Position numbers and translations under genes: made by a program. The notes below the pieces were generated by a model, which did no database searches, had not been told where the DNA came from, and saw only the letters and a list, made by a program, of their open reading frames with translations. From Arachis hypogaea (lineage: Eukaryota; Streptophyta; Magnoliopsida; Fabales; Fabaceae), in NCBI RefSeq assembly GCF_003086295.3, contig NC_092052.1:28495427-28559426 (forward strand): a DNA stretch of 64,000 nucleotides. Reading direction: 5' to 3'. Shown here piece after piece: positions 27,037 through 39,654 of the stretch (the first letter of the stretch is position 1; each line of letters opens with the position of its first letter).

Positions 27037-27881
27037 AAGCGAACTCTACTCCCTGATGTACTCTTTTCCCAACTTCATGATTTTTTCCCAAAAATAAAAG
27101 GGTTTTTTCTGAAGAAGGGTTTTTAACGAGGCATCACAGTAGAGACTAAGGGAAAATAGACCATCAAAAACCCTTAGTAGCAATGAAGTACCTTCGCAAA
27201 TAAATAAAGATCTTTTACGATATCTCTTATAAATTCCCTCTCGCTTTTTTTTTCCTTCTACGAAACACGCTGACTTAAGCTCGACAAAACGTGAAAATCC
27301 CATGAAACGACCTAGATGGTCGTCAGGATAAAACGACGAGGTACAAGTCGGTGTAAAGAGGTTATATAAGTCGATCATGATAAGTTCGGACAATATCTGA
27401 CTTACAAGTCGGAAAAACCGAGAAACAACGAAATACATCGCAAAAATAACCTAAGTCATAAAGACTCAATCAAAAAGTTGAGTATAGGGAATACTAAAAG
27501 AGATCGGAAAACCTATTAAAAGCACCAAAGCAAAAGACTGTCCCAAGTTCTTAAAAGAAAAAGAAACTTAAAAGGAGGGACAGTCAGCCAAGAAAAAGGG
27601 GTTTTTCAAAACAAGGATCAGAGAGTTTTTTTTTCCAAATTTAAAAACAGAAAAGCATGCACACAAAAAGGCAAAGAAAGGTAACTTAAACCCTTATCCA
27701 AAAAAGGGTATTTCTGTTCAACTTAAACCCTTATCCAAAAAGGGTATTTTTAAAATATTTTGTTTATGGCCTTAAAAGGCCAAGGAAAATGTCAACAAGC
27801 CATCACCACCACACAAAATAAATAGTTTAAAAAAGAGGGGACCCACAGGCCGGGCCCTCATATAGCCACAATCAATTTTTT
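27037..27881 (+). other. Non-coding spacer of the Tat-like element
   Basis: This lies between integrase and the antisense gene. It holds a short tandem repeat of about 37 bases near 27683-27750, each copy containing the unit AACTTAAACCCTTATCC. I see no coding pattern. Confidence 0.6.
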
Positions 27882-29261
27882 TCAAAGAACATCACCACCA
27901 AAGCCGAGAGGAGTAGTCAGAGCACCACCAGAGTCAGGAAGAGTAGTCGGAGCGCCATCAGGACCAGGGAGAGAAGTATCCATAGGAGACGGAGTAGAGG
28001 TTCTGGGAGCCTTCGAGGAACTCGGAGCATCCTTTGGTCGATGAGGGGACTCCATTATCCTCTGCCCCCGAGTCTTTAAATCTGACTCGGAGACATATTG
28101 GGGAGCGGGAGGAGAGACTATAGCCCCATCAATGACGACTTTGTCGGGATCCAAGGGAGAGAGATCCAGGTCGAGAGCAAGAACTCCGACCTGTTCCTTA
28201 AAGATCCTCCATGCTTCCTCGGCCCCGTCAGCAATGGAGTCCTCCAACTTGGTATAGGCATTCCGAGCTTTCAACAAATCCCTCCTCACCTCCACGAGAT
28301 CCTCGAACAAGCTTGAATAACTATCTTGCACCTTCAACCTCAGACCCTCCTCCATGTTGCACTAGGCCTGCAACTTACTCTCCCTCTCCCGAAGGCCATC
28401 CCTCTCCTCCTTCAATTTGGCGACCTCCTCCCTCAGCTCCCTCTCCTGCTCCTGATATAAGAGAAGCCTCCCATCCAACTCTTCAACCCTCGAGGATGAA
28501 CCCAGAGAGCTGAGAGGAGTCTTCTCAAAAATATCAAAGAACTTCGTGCACACCCCCGCCGCCCTCCCCCATACTTCTCGGAGGAACCCCACAATGGCCG
28601 CCTCTACCTCATCCAAATCCTCCAAACCATATTTCTCACAGGGGGAGGCCTCCAACCAATACAGAGAGAAGTGAGGGGAAAGATTCTCATCCAGGAAGAA
28701 AGGGTGGTGACCCTCTACGGCTTGAACTTTGAAAAAATAATTTTTGAAGTCATGAAAGGATTCATCAAAAAGGGTGAAGACTCTCCGACCTTATATAGCT
28801 CGGAAAGACACCCATTGCTGCTTGTTATTTTGCCCACTAAAGGGCTTGGTTATGTGGAAAAGGAAAAAGAAAATCCTCAAAGAAGTCGGAAAGTCTAAGG
28901 CATGGCTGATAAACTGGTAAATTTTCAGAAAATCACAGGAATTGGGGTGAAGCTGGGTAGGAGCAACACGGTAATGACGTAAAATAGCAATCTTAAAATC
29001 AGAAAAAGGGAGAAGAACGCCCAGGCGGGTGATCATACTCTCATACATATAGAAGAAATGAGGGGCTGCCTCAGAAGCCCTCCCGAAACAAACCCGGTCT
29101 TCCGGACCTGGGACAAGAAGCTCATACTTCGGCTCATTTTCATCAGAGGTGCAGAGCCTGTGATGAGTGCGAAGGTTGGTGATAAATTCGGTATCAACCA
29201 AAGGTTCTTCTTCTAAGACCGTGACATCGACCCACTGAGCAAGAATTTCTATGGAAGACAT
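27882..29261 (-). pseudogene. Antisense ORF of the Tat-like element (putative plant gypsy-type transposon protein)
   Basis: One minus-strand frame spans 460 codons from ATG 29261 and is broken only by a TAA near 28793 and a TAG near 28361. Across those stops the protein text stays coherent. Its first half looks like the plant gypsy-type transposon protein domain (PSDFKIAIL-like segment, LHPNSCDFLKIYQFI, FDESFHDFKNYFF). A coiled coil follows (REEVAKLKEERDGLRER), and the tail is rich in Pro and Ser. Antisense genes at this position are known from Tat/Ogre-type elements; their role is unknown. Confidence 0.75.
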
Positions 29262-29777
29262 TTCTTTTCCTAAAAAGGATTAGTGAAACCTACAAAGGAA
29301 AAACGGAAAAGAATAAAAAACATGGTTTCTAAGGGGCCCGGAATCAAACAGAAGCCTACAAGCCAACTCCTCTCTCTAAAATAAAAGCATGCAAACAGGA
29401 GCACTTTATGAAAAGAGAAGAGGAGAAAAACTAACCTTTGTCTGGAAAAGGATAGGTGCAGAGAAAAATGAATGCCTTCAAATAAGAATTCCTTCCGAAC
29501 AAAGGAGAAGCAAGTTTGAAAATTCGCAGAAACGAAACAACGAAAGAGAGGGAAAGTATTTATAAATACGTTAGGGGCATAATGGAAAAAGTAGAAGCGG
29601 TCATTAATGGGTGCACCATTACCAAGGTAATTAATCCCTACGCATACACGAACCTCTAACGGACGCGACGTTTGATTAGACACGATTGTGAAAATCAAAA
29701 GTCACGAAAAGTCACGTCGGTTCCAAATAATCATGTCGGTTCCTCTACAGGTCGGCTACGACCTCGAGTAGGGGCAC

Positions 29778-30307
29778 AGTTCATACCCTGGCACAATGCT
29801 AAGGCCCAGATCCAAACGAAAGGCCCGATCCAAAAGGATTGAGTCTCACCCTCCGCCGACCTTCGTCCTGCGAAGTCGGTTCCTATCACGACTTGCTCTA
29901 AAGAAGTCGGGAACGAAGATTAGCTGGCAGATAAACACTCACTCAAATGAGTAACTGCCCCTAAAATCTCTCAACCCACTTCCAGGAGCCATATCCCAAC
30001 TTCCTTAAGATAAATGGACGGTTATTCTCCCTTAAATGGTGGAACTACTCCAATGGTGGTTATGGGTTCACCACTATAAATACACTGACACTCCTCAGGT
30101 ATCACTAAGCCCAATATTCTCTAGACCTGTTTTGCTCCCTTGCTGACTTAGGCATCGGTGTGTCCTTGCAGGTACTACCCCCCATTCTCTCAAACACAAG
30201 TCGGACAGAAGTTCTGGATCGCAAATTTGCTCAAAGGCTTTCTTCTTCAGACAATTGGGCCAACCCAACTAATCCACTTCAATAATCTCCGGCTACCCAT
30301 CGTAACA
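29778..30307 (+). repeat. 3' LTR, 530 bp
   Basis: Collinear with the 5' LTR and ending in the same CGTAACA. Its first base is changed (AG instead of TG). A purine-rich GAGTAGGGGC just before it is the likely polypurine tract. Confidence 0.92.
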
Positions 30308-32583
30308 CATATATATATATATATGAAGCAAATTACATTTTTACGCTGTATTATAAAAGTACGTAGGTTTGAAAAAAAAATATATGCCGATTATATATAC
30401 TCTGGGATGAATTCTAATATTTATAATTACGGTGGTTATTATATGCATATTGTTAAAACTAAAGTTGCAATTTGTAATATTTTGGTACCACGTTTTTAAT
30501 AATATTTTTTTAAGTTATTATTTAATTTGGCTTCTCGATTTATGCGCGAACTTCAATTTAATCTTTAAAGTTTCAATTGCTTTTATTTAATTTATAAATT
30601 TTGTAAACTTGACTTACAATGATTCCTGAGATAATTTTTGACACACAAATATTAATGAAACGTTAATATAGACAGCCAATACCAAAAATTATTCTAAAAA
30701 CAATAAGGGTTACATTCGTAAAGTTTGAGGACTAATAATATTACCTCAATATTTTTAAAAAATATTGCTAAATAATAAAAAATATTAATGTAATTTTAAT
30801 AATATTTTTTGAAACATCAAAATTCAAAAAACCGTAAATATTTTATGAATAAATTTGTCAATATTTAAAATTTTTATGAATAAAATAATAGGTTACTCAA
30901 ATAAAAAAAATAACTATCATAATTTTAATTATTATCATTGTCCTAGTCACAAAAAAAATTATTATCATTGTTCAAAATAAAAAGAAAAAGTAATTGCGGT
31001 GATTAAATAAACAACAACATCAAGGAGAAGAGAAAGTCTGATACGAAGTCCAAAAAGCTATAACAACGCGTCCTTATTTTCTATAAATGTGCATTGGAAA
31101 GAAAGAATAAATAGAGAAGTGGTTTGATTTTTTTAAATGTTTTATTTTTATGTTGGCAACTTTTTACTTCTATTAATCAGGTGAAAAAAAATTTATTAAC
31201 CTTACTTCTTATTTTCTTTTATAAAAAGATACCGATAACGGTTACCGTTATGATTTTACAATAATTTTTTCTAATTTTTTATAGTTTTTCGTTTTAAATG
31301 TTTTTCATTAAAATTATTCAAATTTGTTTTTTTAGGAAGGTGAATATTTTAATTTTTTTTATTATTTTTAGTACTCTTTTATATTTTTTTTGTTCATATA
31401 ATATATATTGTTGATTATAAAATTTTTATTGTTTCTTATCTGTATGAGTTTTTTTCTTATTCTTTGATGTATTCTATTTTCATTTTTCACAAACAATTTT
31501 ATTTTTTATTCGACTTTGTAAAATTTGTAATTATAATTATTATATGCTACCTTTATTATCAAAAATTTGTATAATATGAATCGATCCTATCAAAAAGGAC
31601 AAAATAAATAAAAAATTAATTATAAATAATAATAGAATCATAAATAATAAAAATTTATAGTTTAAAATAATACTAAATTAAAGAGTACTGATAGTACTAA
31701 AAAAATTATAAAATATTTTTTTGTTGTTTGACATTATAAAATTTATAGAATTTTTTTTATATTTTATATTTTTTATTATATTTATTTTATTTATATGATA
31801 AATAATGTTTATATTATTTTTATTAATGTTCTGATTTTTTATGTATATTGTTATTTTTTGCAATTCTTATTGTTTCTTTGTTCATGTTAACCCTTTTTTT
31901 TATCATTTACTGTTCTTTATGTCTAATATTTTTGTTTTGGTTGAAATTTTTTATTTTTTATTCGATTATATAAAATTTATAATTATAATGCTCGTATATT
32001 ATGTTTTATTATAATTTTTTATAATATAGATTATGATCTCATTTAAAAAGATAAATTAAATAAAAAATTATTCATAGATAATAAAATATATTTTTATTTT
32101 TAATATAAAATATATTTTGTTAATTTTCATATATTACTTTAATTTAGTAAGTAAATATTAATTTTATTATAAAATTAATTAATAATATTTAAATATTTAA
32201 ATTAAGATGATAAGATAATATAAAAAAATATTTAAATTAATGTCTTTTTATTAATTGTTCATCTAAAAGTAATTTTGAGTAGTATAATTTAAACAATATT
32301 TGTTTTACTATATTTATTTTGATATAAAAATTGTCAAACATAAATCACATTAACACAAACTTACTTTTCATCAAAATCAATTTTATACAAACTTTTATTT
32401 ACAAATTGTAATCCAAACACACACTATATCTGATTTTATAATTGCTTATACAAATTTGGTTTAAATAAATTTGGTTTGGATATCCTAAAAACAAAAGCAA
32501 AAAAGGATTAAATCAGCGAGAATATGAACGATTTTTTTCCATCTGAAATAACAAATATATCTGTACTATTAATCACTCTTTCT

Positions 32584-35500
32584 AAATAAAGAGCTTGATA
32601 AAGCTCTAGTGCAACAACAAATTTGGAGAACCAACCTCAATAGAAGAATGATGATTCTGCGACGCAAGTCCACCAGAAGACAATTGGAGACAGGGGTCCA
32701 TCAACGTGAGGTAAAATGATTATAAATTCCAATTATTTAATTTATTTTTATGGATTGTGACCATTTAAATATTATTAGTTGGAATGTAAGGGGAGCGTCA
32801 AATAAGATGTCTCGGGTGCACTGTAAGGAGTTAGTACCAAAATTTCAACCAACTTTTTTTATTTTGGTGGAAACTCATATTGGGTTTGAAACTATGAAAG
32901 AATTTTGGGGGAGATTAGGCTATTATCCTGTAGGGATTGTAGATGCTGTTGGACATAAGGGAGGAATTTGGTTCCTCTCTGCTAATTTAAAATTTTCTTG
33001 TAAAATTCTTTGGGCTATGAATCAATGTGTAACTTTGGAAATTGATGGTGGTGGGCGAAGATGGATTTGCAGTGCGGTTTATGGCATCCCTCAAGCCACT
33101 AATAGAGTAGAATTATGGAGTCATCTGCTTGATATTGGTTTGTGCATTCAGGACCCATGGGTGGTGGTTGGGGATTTTAATGATATTTTGAGTGTTCATG
33201 AGGTGAAGGGGGGTAATTACTATTCGACTCGCAGTAGTGTCTTTGCAAGTACTCTAGATTCTTGTGGTCTTTTTTATCTGACAACCTCTGGAAGACGGTT
33301 TACTTGGTTCCGTAAAATTCAAGGAAACAGAGAAATTGCAAAGAGATTAGATAGAGCTTGCTGTACTACAGAATGGCGTCTTCTTTTTCCAGAAGCTTTT
33401 GTTGAAGTTCTCAGCCGTTCCCACTCTGATCATTGTCCCCTACTTATCCGATGTCAAGGAGTTCCTATCAAGAAAGGAAACCGGCCTTTTAGATTCCAAG
33501 CGGCATGGGCAACGCATCCTGATTACAAGGCCATTGTTCAGAAATCTTGGAATAGTACAGACTTTGGCATCCATAGGAAGTTGTTGGGGGTTCAAGAAGC
33601 TTCGTTGGAATTCAACTCTACGGTCTTCGGCAATATTTTTATTAAAAAGAGGGAATTGGAGGCTTATTTGAATTGTATTCAACGAAAAATGGAGGCTGAC
33701 GATGATCTGATTTTGAAGCACAAAGAGGAAGAATTGAGAGCTGAGTATAATCTAGTTTTGGCCCAGGAAGAATTGCTTTGGTACCAGAAGTCAAGAGATC
33801 AATGGGTTCGGTATGGTGATAGAAATACTAGCTTTTTCAATATGCAAACTATCATTAGAAGAAAATCTAACAAGGTTCATGGGTTGCTGGTCAGTGATGG
33901 GTCCTGGTCTGATGATCCGGAAGTTTTGCAAAGAGAGGTCGTTCATTTTTTTCAAAAATATTTTTTGCTCTACTGAGCCTGTTGAGGTTAATTGCATGGG
34001 AGAAATTCCTATGCCATCTCTTAGCCAGGATGCTTGTGATAATTTGTCTAAACCAGTAACAATGTTGGAGGTTAAAGAAGCTCTGGATAATATGAGCTCG
34101 TTCAAAGCTCCTGGGCCGGATGGTTTTCAAGTTTTTTTCTTCAAGGAATATTGGGATGTGGTGGGTCATGAGGTGTGGCGTACTGTTCAGAAAGCATTCT
34201 TAGGGGAGACTTTAAGCCATTCTTTGTTGGAAACTTTGATTGTTCTTATCCCTAAATGCGACCCTCCAACTAGATTGAAGGATTTTCGGCCAATAAGCCT
34301 TTGTAATGTAATTTATAAGCTAGTGACTAAAGTGCTGATTAATAGATTACGACCTTTTTTGGATGAGATTGTTAGCCCAACTCAGGGAGGGTTTATACAT
34401 GGTAGAAGAGCGCCTGATAATATTATTGTGGCCCAAGAAGTTCTTCACTTTCTTAAGCGGACAAAGTCTAGAAAAGGAGCTATGGCTTTTAAGATTGATT
34501 TAGAAAAGACTTATGATAGAGTTGATTGGAATTTTCTTGAGCACACTCTTGAATCTTTTGGCTTTCCTTCTCTAATTATTCGGCTTGTAATGAATTGTGT
34601 TCAGGCTTCAAATCTTTCCATCCTTTGGAATGGGAATAGATTGGACAGCTTCCAACCTCGCAGAGGGCTCAGGCAAGGAGATCCAATTTCTCCTTATTTA
34701 TTTGTTTTGTGCATGGAGAGATTGGCGTGCTTCATTTCCAAACAAGTTGACGAGGGTATTTGGGATGGTGTGACTGTTTCTAGAGGAGGACCTAGAGTTT
34801 CTCACTTGATGTTTGCAGATGACCTCCTCCTTTTTTGTAAAGCGAAGAAAAATCAAGTTCAGAATGTTGTGCACACCTTGGAGTTGTTCTGCAAAGCTTC
34901 AGGTATGAAGGTTAACATTGAAAAATCTAAAGCTATTTGTTCTAGAAATATCTCTAATAGAAGGAAGGAAATGTTGTTTGGTGTTTCTCATATTCCTTTT
35001 ACTAGTGACCTAGGCAAATACTTGGGGGTGAACCTTAACCATCCTCGAGCTGCTATGTCTATTTTTTCGGACTCTTTAGAGAAGATCAAGAATAGGCTGG
35101 CTAGTTGGAAAGGTCGGCTCCTTAACAGAGCAGGCAGGCTTTGCTTAATTAAATCTGTTGCTTCTTCTCTTCCTATTTATCAAATGCAAGTGACTCTTTT
35201 TCCTACTTCGATTTGTCAAAAGATTGATTCTGTGCTTAGACAATTCTTGTGGAAGGGAAAGGTGGGGGAGCGATGCTTAAATTATGTCAAGTGGAGCAAA
35301 GTTGTCACTCCAAGAAAATATGGAGGCTTGGGAATTAGAGATACCCAGTGTGTAAATTTTGCTTTATTAGGAAAGTTTGTTTGGCAATTACTGCATAATA
35401 ATGATAAGCTTTGGGTAAGAATTATGTTGGCAAAATATTTATCTGGGAGGTCTTGCTTTTCATCCAGTTTTTCTAATAATGTTTCAAGCACTTGGCGAGC

Positions 35501-36857
35501 GATTTATAAGACAATAGAAAAGCTTCGTGATGGTTTTGATTGGTGTACAGGCAGGATGTCTCAATCCTTTTGGTATCATGCTTGGCGACCATGTGGAACA
35601 CTAGCTCCTTTGGTTCCTTTTGTGCACATCTCTGATTCTCACTTGAAGCTAGAAGATGTCTGGTACCATGGACATTGGCGGTGGGATATTCTTTGCACAA
35701 TGATTCCGGAAGAAGTTAAACTTGATTTGATGCTCTTTGATCCTATCAAGCAGGCAGGAGATAAAACAGGTTGGTTTTGGACAAACTCAAATACTCTCAC
35801 CTACTCGACTAAAAGCGGGTATGAATGGCTATTGAAGAAGAAATTTGGCTGGAACGATAATGAAAATTGGCTTTGGCTTTGGCACTTGAGAATACCGGAG
35901 AAGATAAAGTGTCTGCTCTGGCTTTGTCTCAACAACGGAGTTCCCACAGCTAGTTACCGGTTTCAAAGAGGTCTTGCTACTTCTGATTTTTGTCAGCGAT
36001 GTTATCTTGCTCTAGAGGATATTAACCACTGCTTTAGAACTTGCCAAAAAGCTCGTCAGATTTGGATTAGCTTAAATTTGGGAATGACCGCTGAGGACTC
36101 TAGTTTGAATTTTGTGTCTTGGATTCGTTCTAACCTCAACAAAAATGAGTTTCTCTTTGCAGCGGCCTTTTGGTGGATTTGGAGGGATAGGAACAGTGAC
36201 ATCTTCCATCAAGATGATCCATGGAGTAAGGAGAAAATTGTTCACTTAGTTCAACATGCTGCTCGCGATTTCTCTAAGGTTGTTACCAACCAAAAATATA
36301 TTATTTCTTCCTCTTTGCAATATAACTGGGAACCACCTCCAATGAATGTCTATAAAGTGAACTGCGATGCAAGCGTTTTTGAAAATGGGAAATTAGCGGG
36401 CTTTGGATGTATTATTAGAGACAACATGGGAATTTGGATGAAAGGTTGTTCTGCCAGTATACCTCTTTCTAGTGTTCTCTCTTGTGAGCTTCATGCTATT
36501 TGGAGAGGGCTTGTTATGGCTTGGGATTGCGAGTGTAAAGAGGTCATATGTGAAACTGATAATCTTGATGCATTTCTTCTTGTTTCACGAGGCACAACCA
36601 GCATGATTACGAATGACTCTGATCTGCTTGGCAAAATCAAAGAGATGCTTCAGCGCAATTGGACAGCTACTTTAGTGCTCATCCAGCGTACAGCAAATAG
36701 AGCGGCTGATTTAATGGCTAAGACTGCTGCTTTAAACAAGCAGGTGTACCTAGAGTGGTTACAACCCCCTAATAATTTAGAAATTATTATTAGAGAGGAG
36801 TGTTACTCTTTTTCTTAGGTGTTTTTTCTTTGTGTTATGTTCAGTCACAAAAAAAAA
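32584..36857 (+). mobile_element. L1-type plant LINE, 5' truncated, about 4.3 kb
   Basis: The limits come from comparison with unit 3. There, ATCACTTTTTCT (near 39025) runs straight into GAAGGAAAAAATTGGG, whereas here the two parts are separated by 4.3 kb ending in an A run (36849-36857). Before ORF2, an open frame from about 32584 to a TGA near 32717 has a basic end (MILRRKSTRRQ) and is probably the C-terminus of ORF1. The start of ORF1 is missing. No clear target duplication is visible. Confidence 0.85.
32750..36818 (+). pseudogene. LINE ORF2: endonuclease, reverse transcriptase, zinc-binding region and RNase H, one frameshift
   Basis: The AP-type endonuclease covers the first 230 residues (SWNVRGAS, ETHIG, VVVGDFND, SHSDHCPLL). 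The reverse transcriptase follows with DFRPISLCNVIYK, GGFIHGRR, RRGLRQGDPISP and catalytic FADDLLLF. Next come the plant zf-RVT region (WLWLWHLRIPEKIKCLLW, CQRC) and a C-terminal RNase H (VNCDASV, CELHAIWRGL, ETDN, NRAADLMA). The frame changes once, in a T run near 33961, where the first frame stops at 33976. Otherwise about 1,355 codons are open, so this copy is young or only recently damaged. The enzyme nicks target DNA and primes reverse transcription there. Confidence 0.92.
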
Positions 36858-37471
36858 TGAAAAAATTAGGTTATGTAACAAACTTATGCCGAATTAATCA
36901 CTGCCCTTTTAAATTATATCCTGAATCTTTCTGACGTATGAATGAACCATCAATAATTAACTAATGAACAGAAATAGGGCTCTAAGATTTCACACAAAGT
37001 AAAATCAAAATCTCATGAGTTAAATATAGAGTTACATTGGTAAAGTTTGAGGACTAACAATATTACTTCAATATTTTTTAAAAAATATTATTAAATAATA
37101 AAAAATATTAATGTAATTTTAATAATACTTTTTGAAACATCAAAATTCAAAAGACACCGTAATATATTTTATGAGTAAATTTGTCAATATTTAAAATTTT
37201 TATGAATAAAATAATAGGTTAGTCAAATAAAAAAAAACTATCATAGTTTTAATTATTATTAGGGTTCAAAATAGAAAGAAAAAGTAATTGCGGTGACTAA
37301 ATAAAAGACAACATTAAAAAAGAGAGAAAGTCTGACATGAAGTCCAGAAAGTTATAACAACGTGTTCTTATTTCTGCACAACACCTAGACAACATAAGCA
37401 TACTAGAAGCAGAAGTTTAAGCTGATTTTAAGGTTCAGCAAGGATCAAACTCTTGACCTTTCAGATCTAGA

Positions 37472-37595
37472 GCTCTGATACCATGTCATGGAACCACTCA
37501 TCCCAAAAGCTTAAACTGATAGAAAAATGTACACTAATAATTATATCTCTAATACTGAATCAGACATCCTAGACCTCCATTGTACACATTGTACA
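37472..37595 (-). mobile_element. TRIM-sized LTR (112 bp) with adjoining tRNA-Met primer site
   Basis: On the minus strand an LTR of 112 bases (37595-37484, TG to CA) is followed at once by TGGTATCAGAGC, the primer site for initiator tRNA-Met. The segment interrupts unit 3 relative to units 1 and 2. No second LTR or coding sequence is seen, so it is a fragment of a short (TRIM-like) element. Confidence 0.65.
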
Positions 37596-39306
37596 TATAT
37601 TCCATTGGCTCCCTATACTTTCTCTTTTTTTTTTAATATTTTATTTTTATGTTTGGCAACTTTTTACTTTTGTTAATCAGGTGAAATTTTTTTCATTAAC
37701 TTTACTTTTTATTTTCTTCTATCAAAAAGATACCGATAACCATTACCTTTATGATTTCATAGTAGTTCTTTCTAATTTTTCGTATTTTTTCGTTTTAAAC
37801 TTTTTTTATTAAAATTATTCAGATTTGTTTTAATTACTAGAAAGGTGAATATTTTATTTTTTTATTATGTTTAGTATTCTGTTTTATATTTTAATTTTTA
37901 TATTTTTGTTGTTTATACGATATATATGGTTGATTTTATGGAATTTTTATTGTTTGATCTGTATGAGTTTTTTTCCTATTCTTTGATGTACTCTATTTTT
38001 ATTTTGTATAAAAAAATTTTATTTTTTATTAGACTTTATAAAATTTGTAATTATAATTATTATATGCTACGTTTATTATCAAAATTTTGTATAATATGAA
38101 TTGATCCTATCAAAAAAGACAAAATAAATAAAAAATTAATTATAAGTAATAATAGAATCATGAATCATAAAAATTTATAGTTTAAAATAATACTAAATTA
38201 AAGAGTACTGATAGTACTAAAAAAAATTTATAAAATATTTTCTTTTTGTTTGACATTATAAAATTCATAGTACTCCTTTTCGTATTTTTATTTTTTATTA
38301 TATTTATTTTATTTATATGATAAATAATGTTTATATTATTTTTATTAATGTTATAATTTTTCATGTATATTGTTATTTTTTGTAATTCTTATTGTTTCTT
38401 TGTTCATATTAACTTTTATTATTATTTACTGTTCTTTAGGTCTAATATTTTTGTTTTGGTTGAAATTTTTTATTTTTTATTCGATTACGTAAAATTTATA
38501 ATTATAATGTTCGTATATTATGTTTTATTATAATTTTTATAATATAGTAACTTTCATATGTTACGTTAATTTAGTCACCAAAAAAAATATGTTATTTTAA
38601 TTTAGTAAGTAAATATTAATTTATTATAAAATTAATAAATAATATTTAATTATTTAAATTAAAATGATAGGATAATATAAAAAATATTTAAATTGATGTC
38701 TTTTTATTAATTTTTCATCTAAAAGTAATTTCGAATAGTATAATTTAAACATTCATTTTACTATAATTTATTTTGATATAAAGATTGTCAAATATAAATC
38801 ACGCTAACACAAACTTACTTTTCATCAAAATCAATTTTATACAAATTTTTATTTACAAACTGTAATCCAAACACACACTATATTTAATTTTATAATTGCT
38901 TATATAAATTTGGTTTAAATAAATTTGACTTGGATATTGTAAAAACAAAAGCAAAAAAGATTAAACCAGCGAGAATAGGAACAATTTTTTTCCGTGGAAA
39001 TAACAAACATCGTCTGTACTACTAATCACTTTTTCTGAAGGAAAAAATTGGGTTATGTAGCAAATTAATCACTGATTAGACTAGTATCCCTCTCAAATTA
39101 TATCTTGGGTCTCTCTAACATATGAATGAACTATCCGTAATTAACTAATGAACAGAAACAGGGTTTCAAGATTTCACACAAAGAAAAATCAAAATCTCAT
39201 GAGTTAAATATAGAATCCTTTCTAGTGTGTGTGAGTGTGTGCAGTGTAAGATCTAAAAAAAATAAAATCAAAATCAAAATTAAGATATAAGCATAGAGTC
39301 AGACAC

Positions 39307-39319
39307 CCCCCCCCCCCCA
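39307..39319. repeat. Poly-C tract
   Basis: An uninterrupted run of at least 12 C just right of unit 3. It is followed by an A run (about 39324-39332) and is a likely place for length error. Confidence 0.8.
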
Positions 39320-39654
39320 ACAAAAAAAAAAGGCATAAAGATACCTTTGTTCAATCTTATAGCTTGAAGAGTGAAAAACTATACAAAATCATCAAAAAGA
39401 AAGAAAGAAAAAAAAAAGGCACAATCCAACATAACCTATATACATGACTTCCTAAAATGCTATAGTGCCATTAGCATTGCCTTCTAATATGACACACTAT
39501 AGCACAAAAATATACCATGACTTCCGTTTAGAAAGATCCATTCAAAAAACAGGATGGAAAGTTAGAACTTAGAAGCCATGACATGTTAGCAGATGCAATG
39601 ATCAAAAGTAGTGAAATGCCATCCTGAAAACTAATAGTTTTTCATAGTTATCTA

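Larger units (their letters stand above)
21319..30307 (+). mobile_element. Complete Ty3/gypsy LTR retrotransposon, Tat/Ogre-like, 8,989 bp
   Basis: Two collinear 530-bp LTRs enclose a primer site, gag, protease, reverse transcriptase, two RNase H regions and integrase, then a long antisense ORF. The second RNase H next to integrase, the absence of a chromodomain and the antisense gene before the 3' LTR are Tat-lineage features. The insertion point is an AT microsatellite, so the 5-bp target duplication cannot be fixed (TATAT on the left, CATAT on the right). Several stops and frame changes make it non-autonomous now. Confidence 0.93.
8372..39220 (+). repeat. Tandem array of three partial copies of one host unit, each broken by transposons
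   Basis: Unit 1 is 8372-8885 plus 19749-20984, unit 2 is 20985-21318 plus 30308-32583 plus 36858-37031, and unit 3 is 37032-39220. The start GCTATATGTAGAGACTT recurs at 8372 and 20985. The text after GTTACATT recurs at 20100, 30707 and 37034, and the end CATGAGTTAAATATAG occurs near 37015 and 39195. Units 2 and 3 share about 1.9 kb and then the same 170-base tail. Between units the order is collinear and interrupted only by the Helitron, the LTR element, the LINE and small insertions. The unit encodes nothing I recognise. It could itself be an old non-autonomous element. Confidence 0.75.

Noticed and set aside
37460..37500. Possible tRNA gene suggested by CTCTGATACCA
   Set aside because: It is only the complement of the initiator-Met primer site next to a short LTR; no cloverleaf is present.
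31678..38364. Minus-strand Asn/Ile-rich ORFs at 31678-31863 and 38182-38364
   Set aside because: They are the same AT-rich stretch in units 2 and 3. The similarity comes from the duplication, not from a gene.
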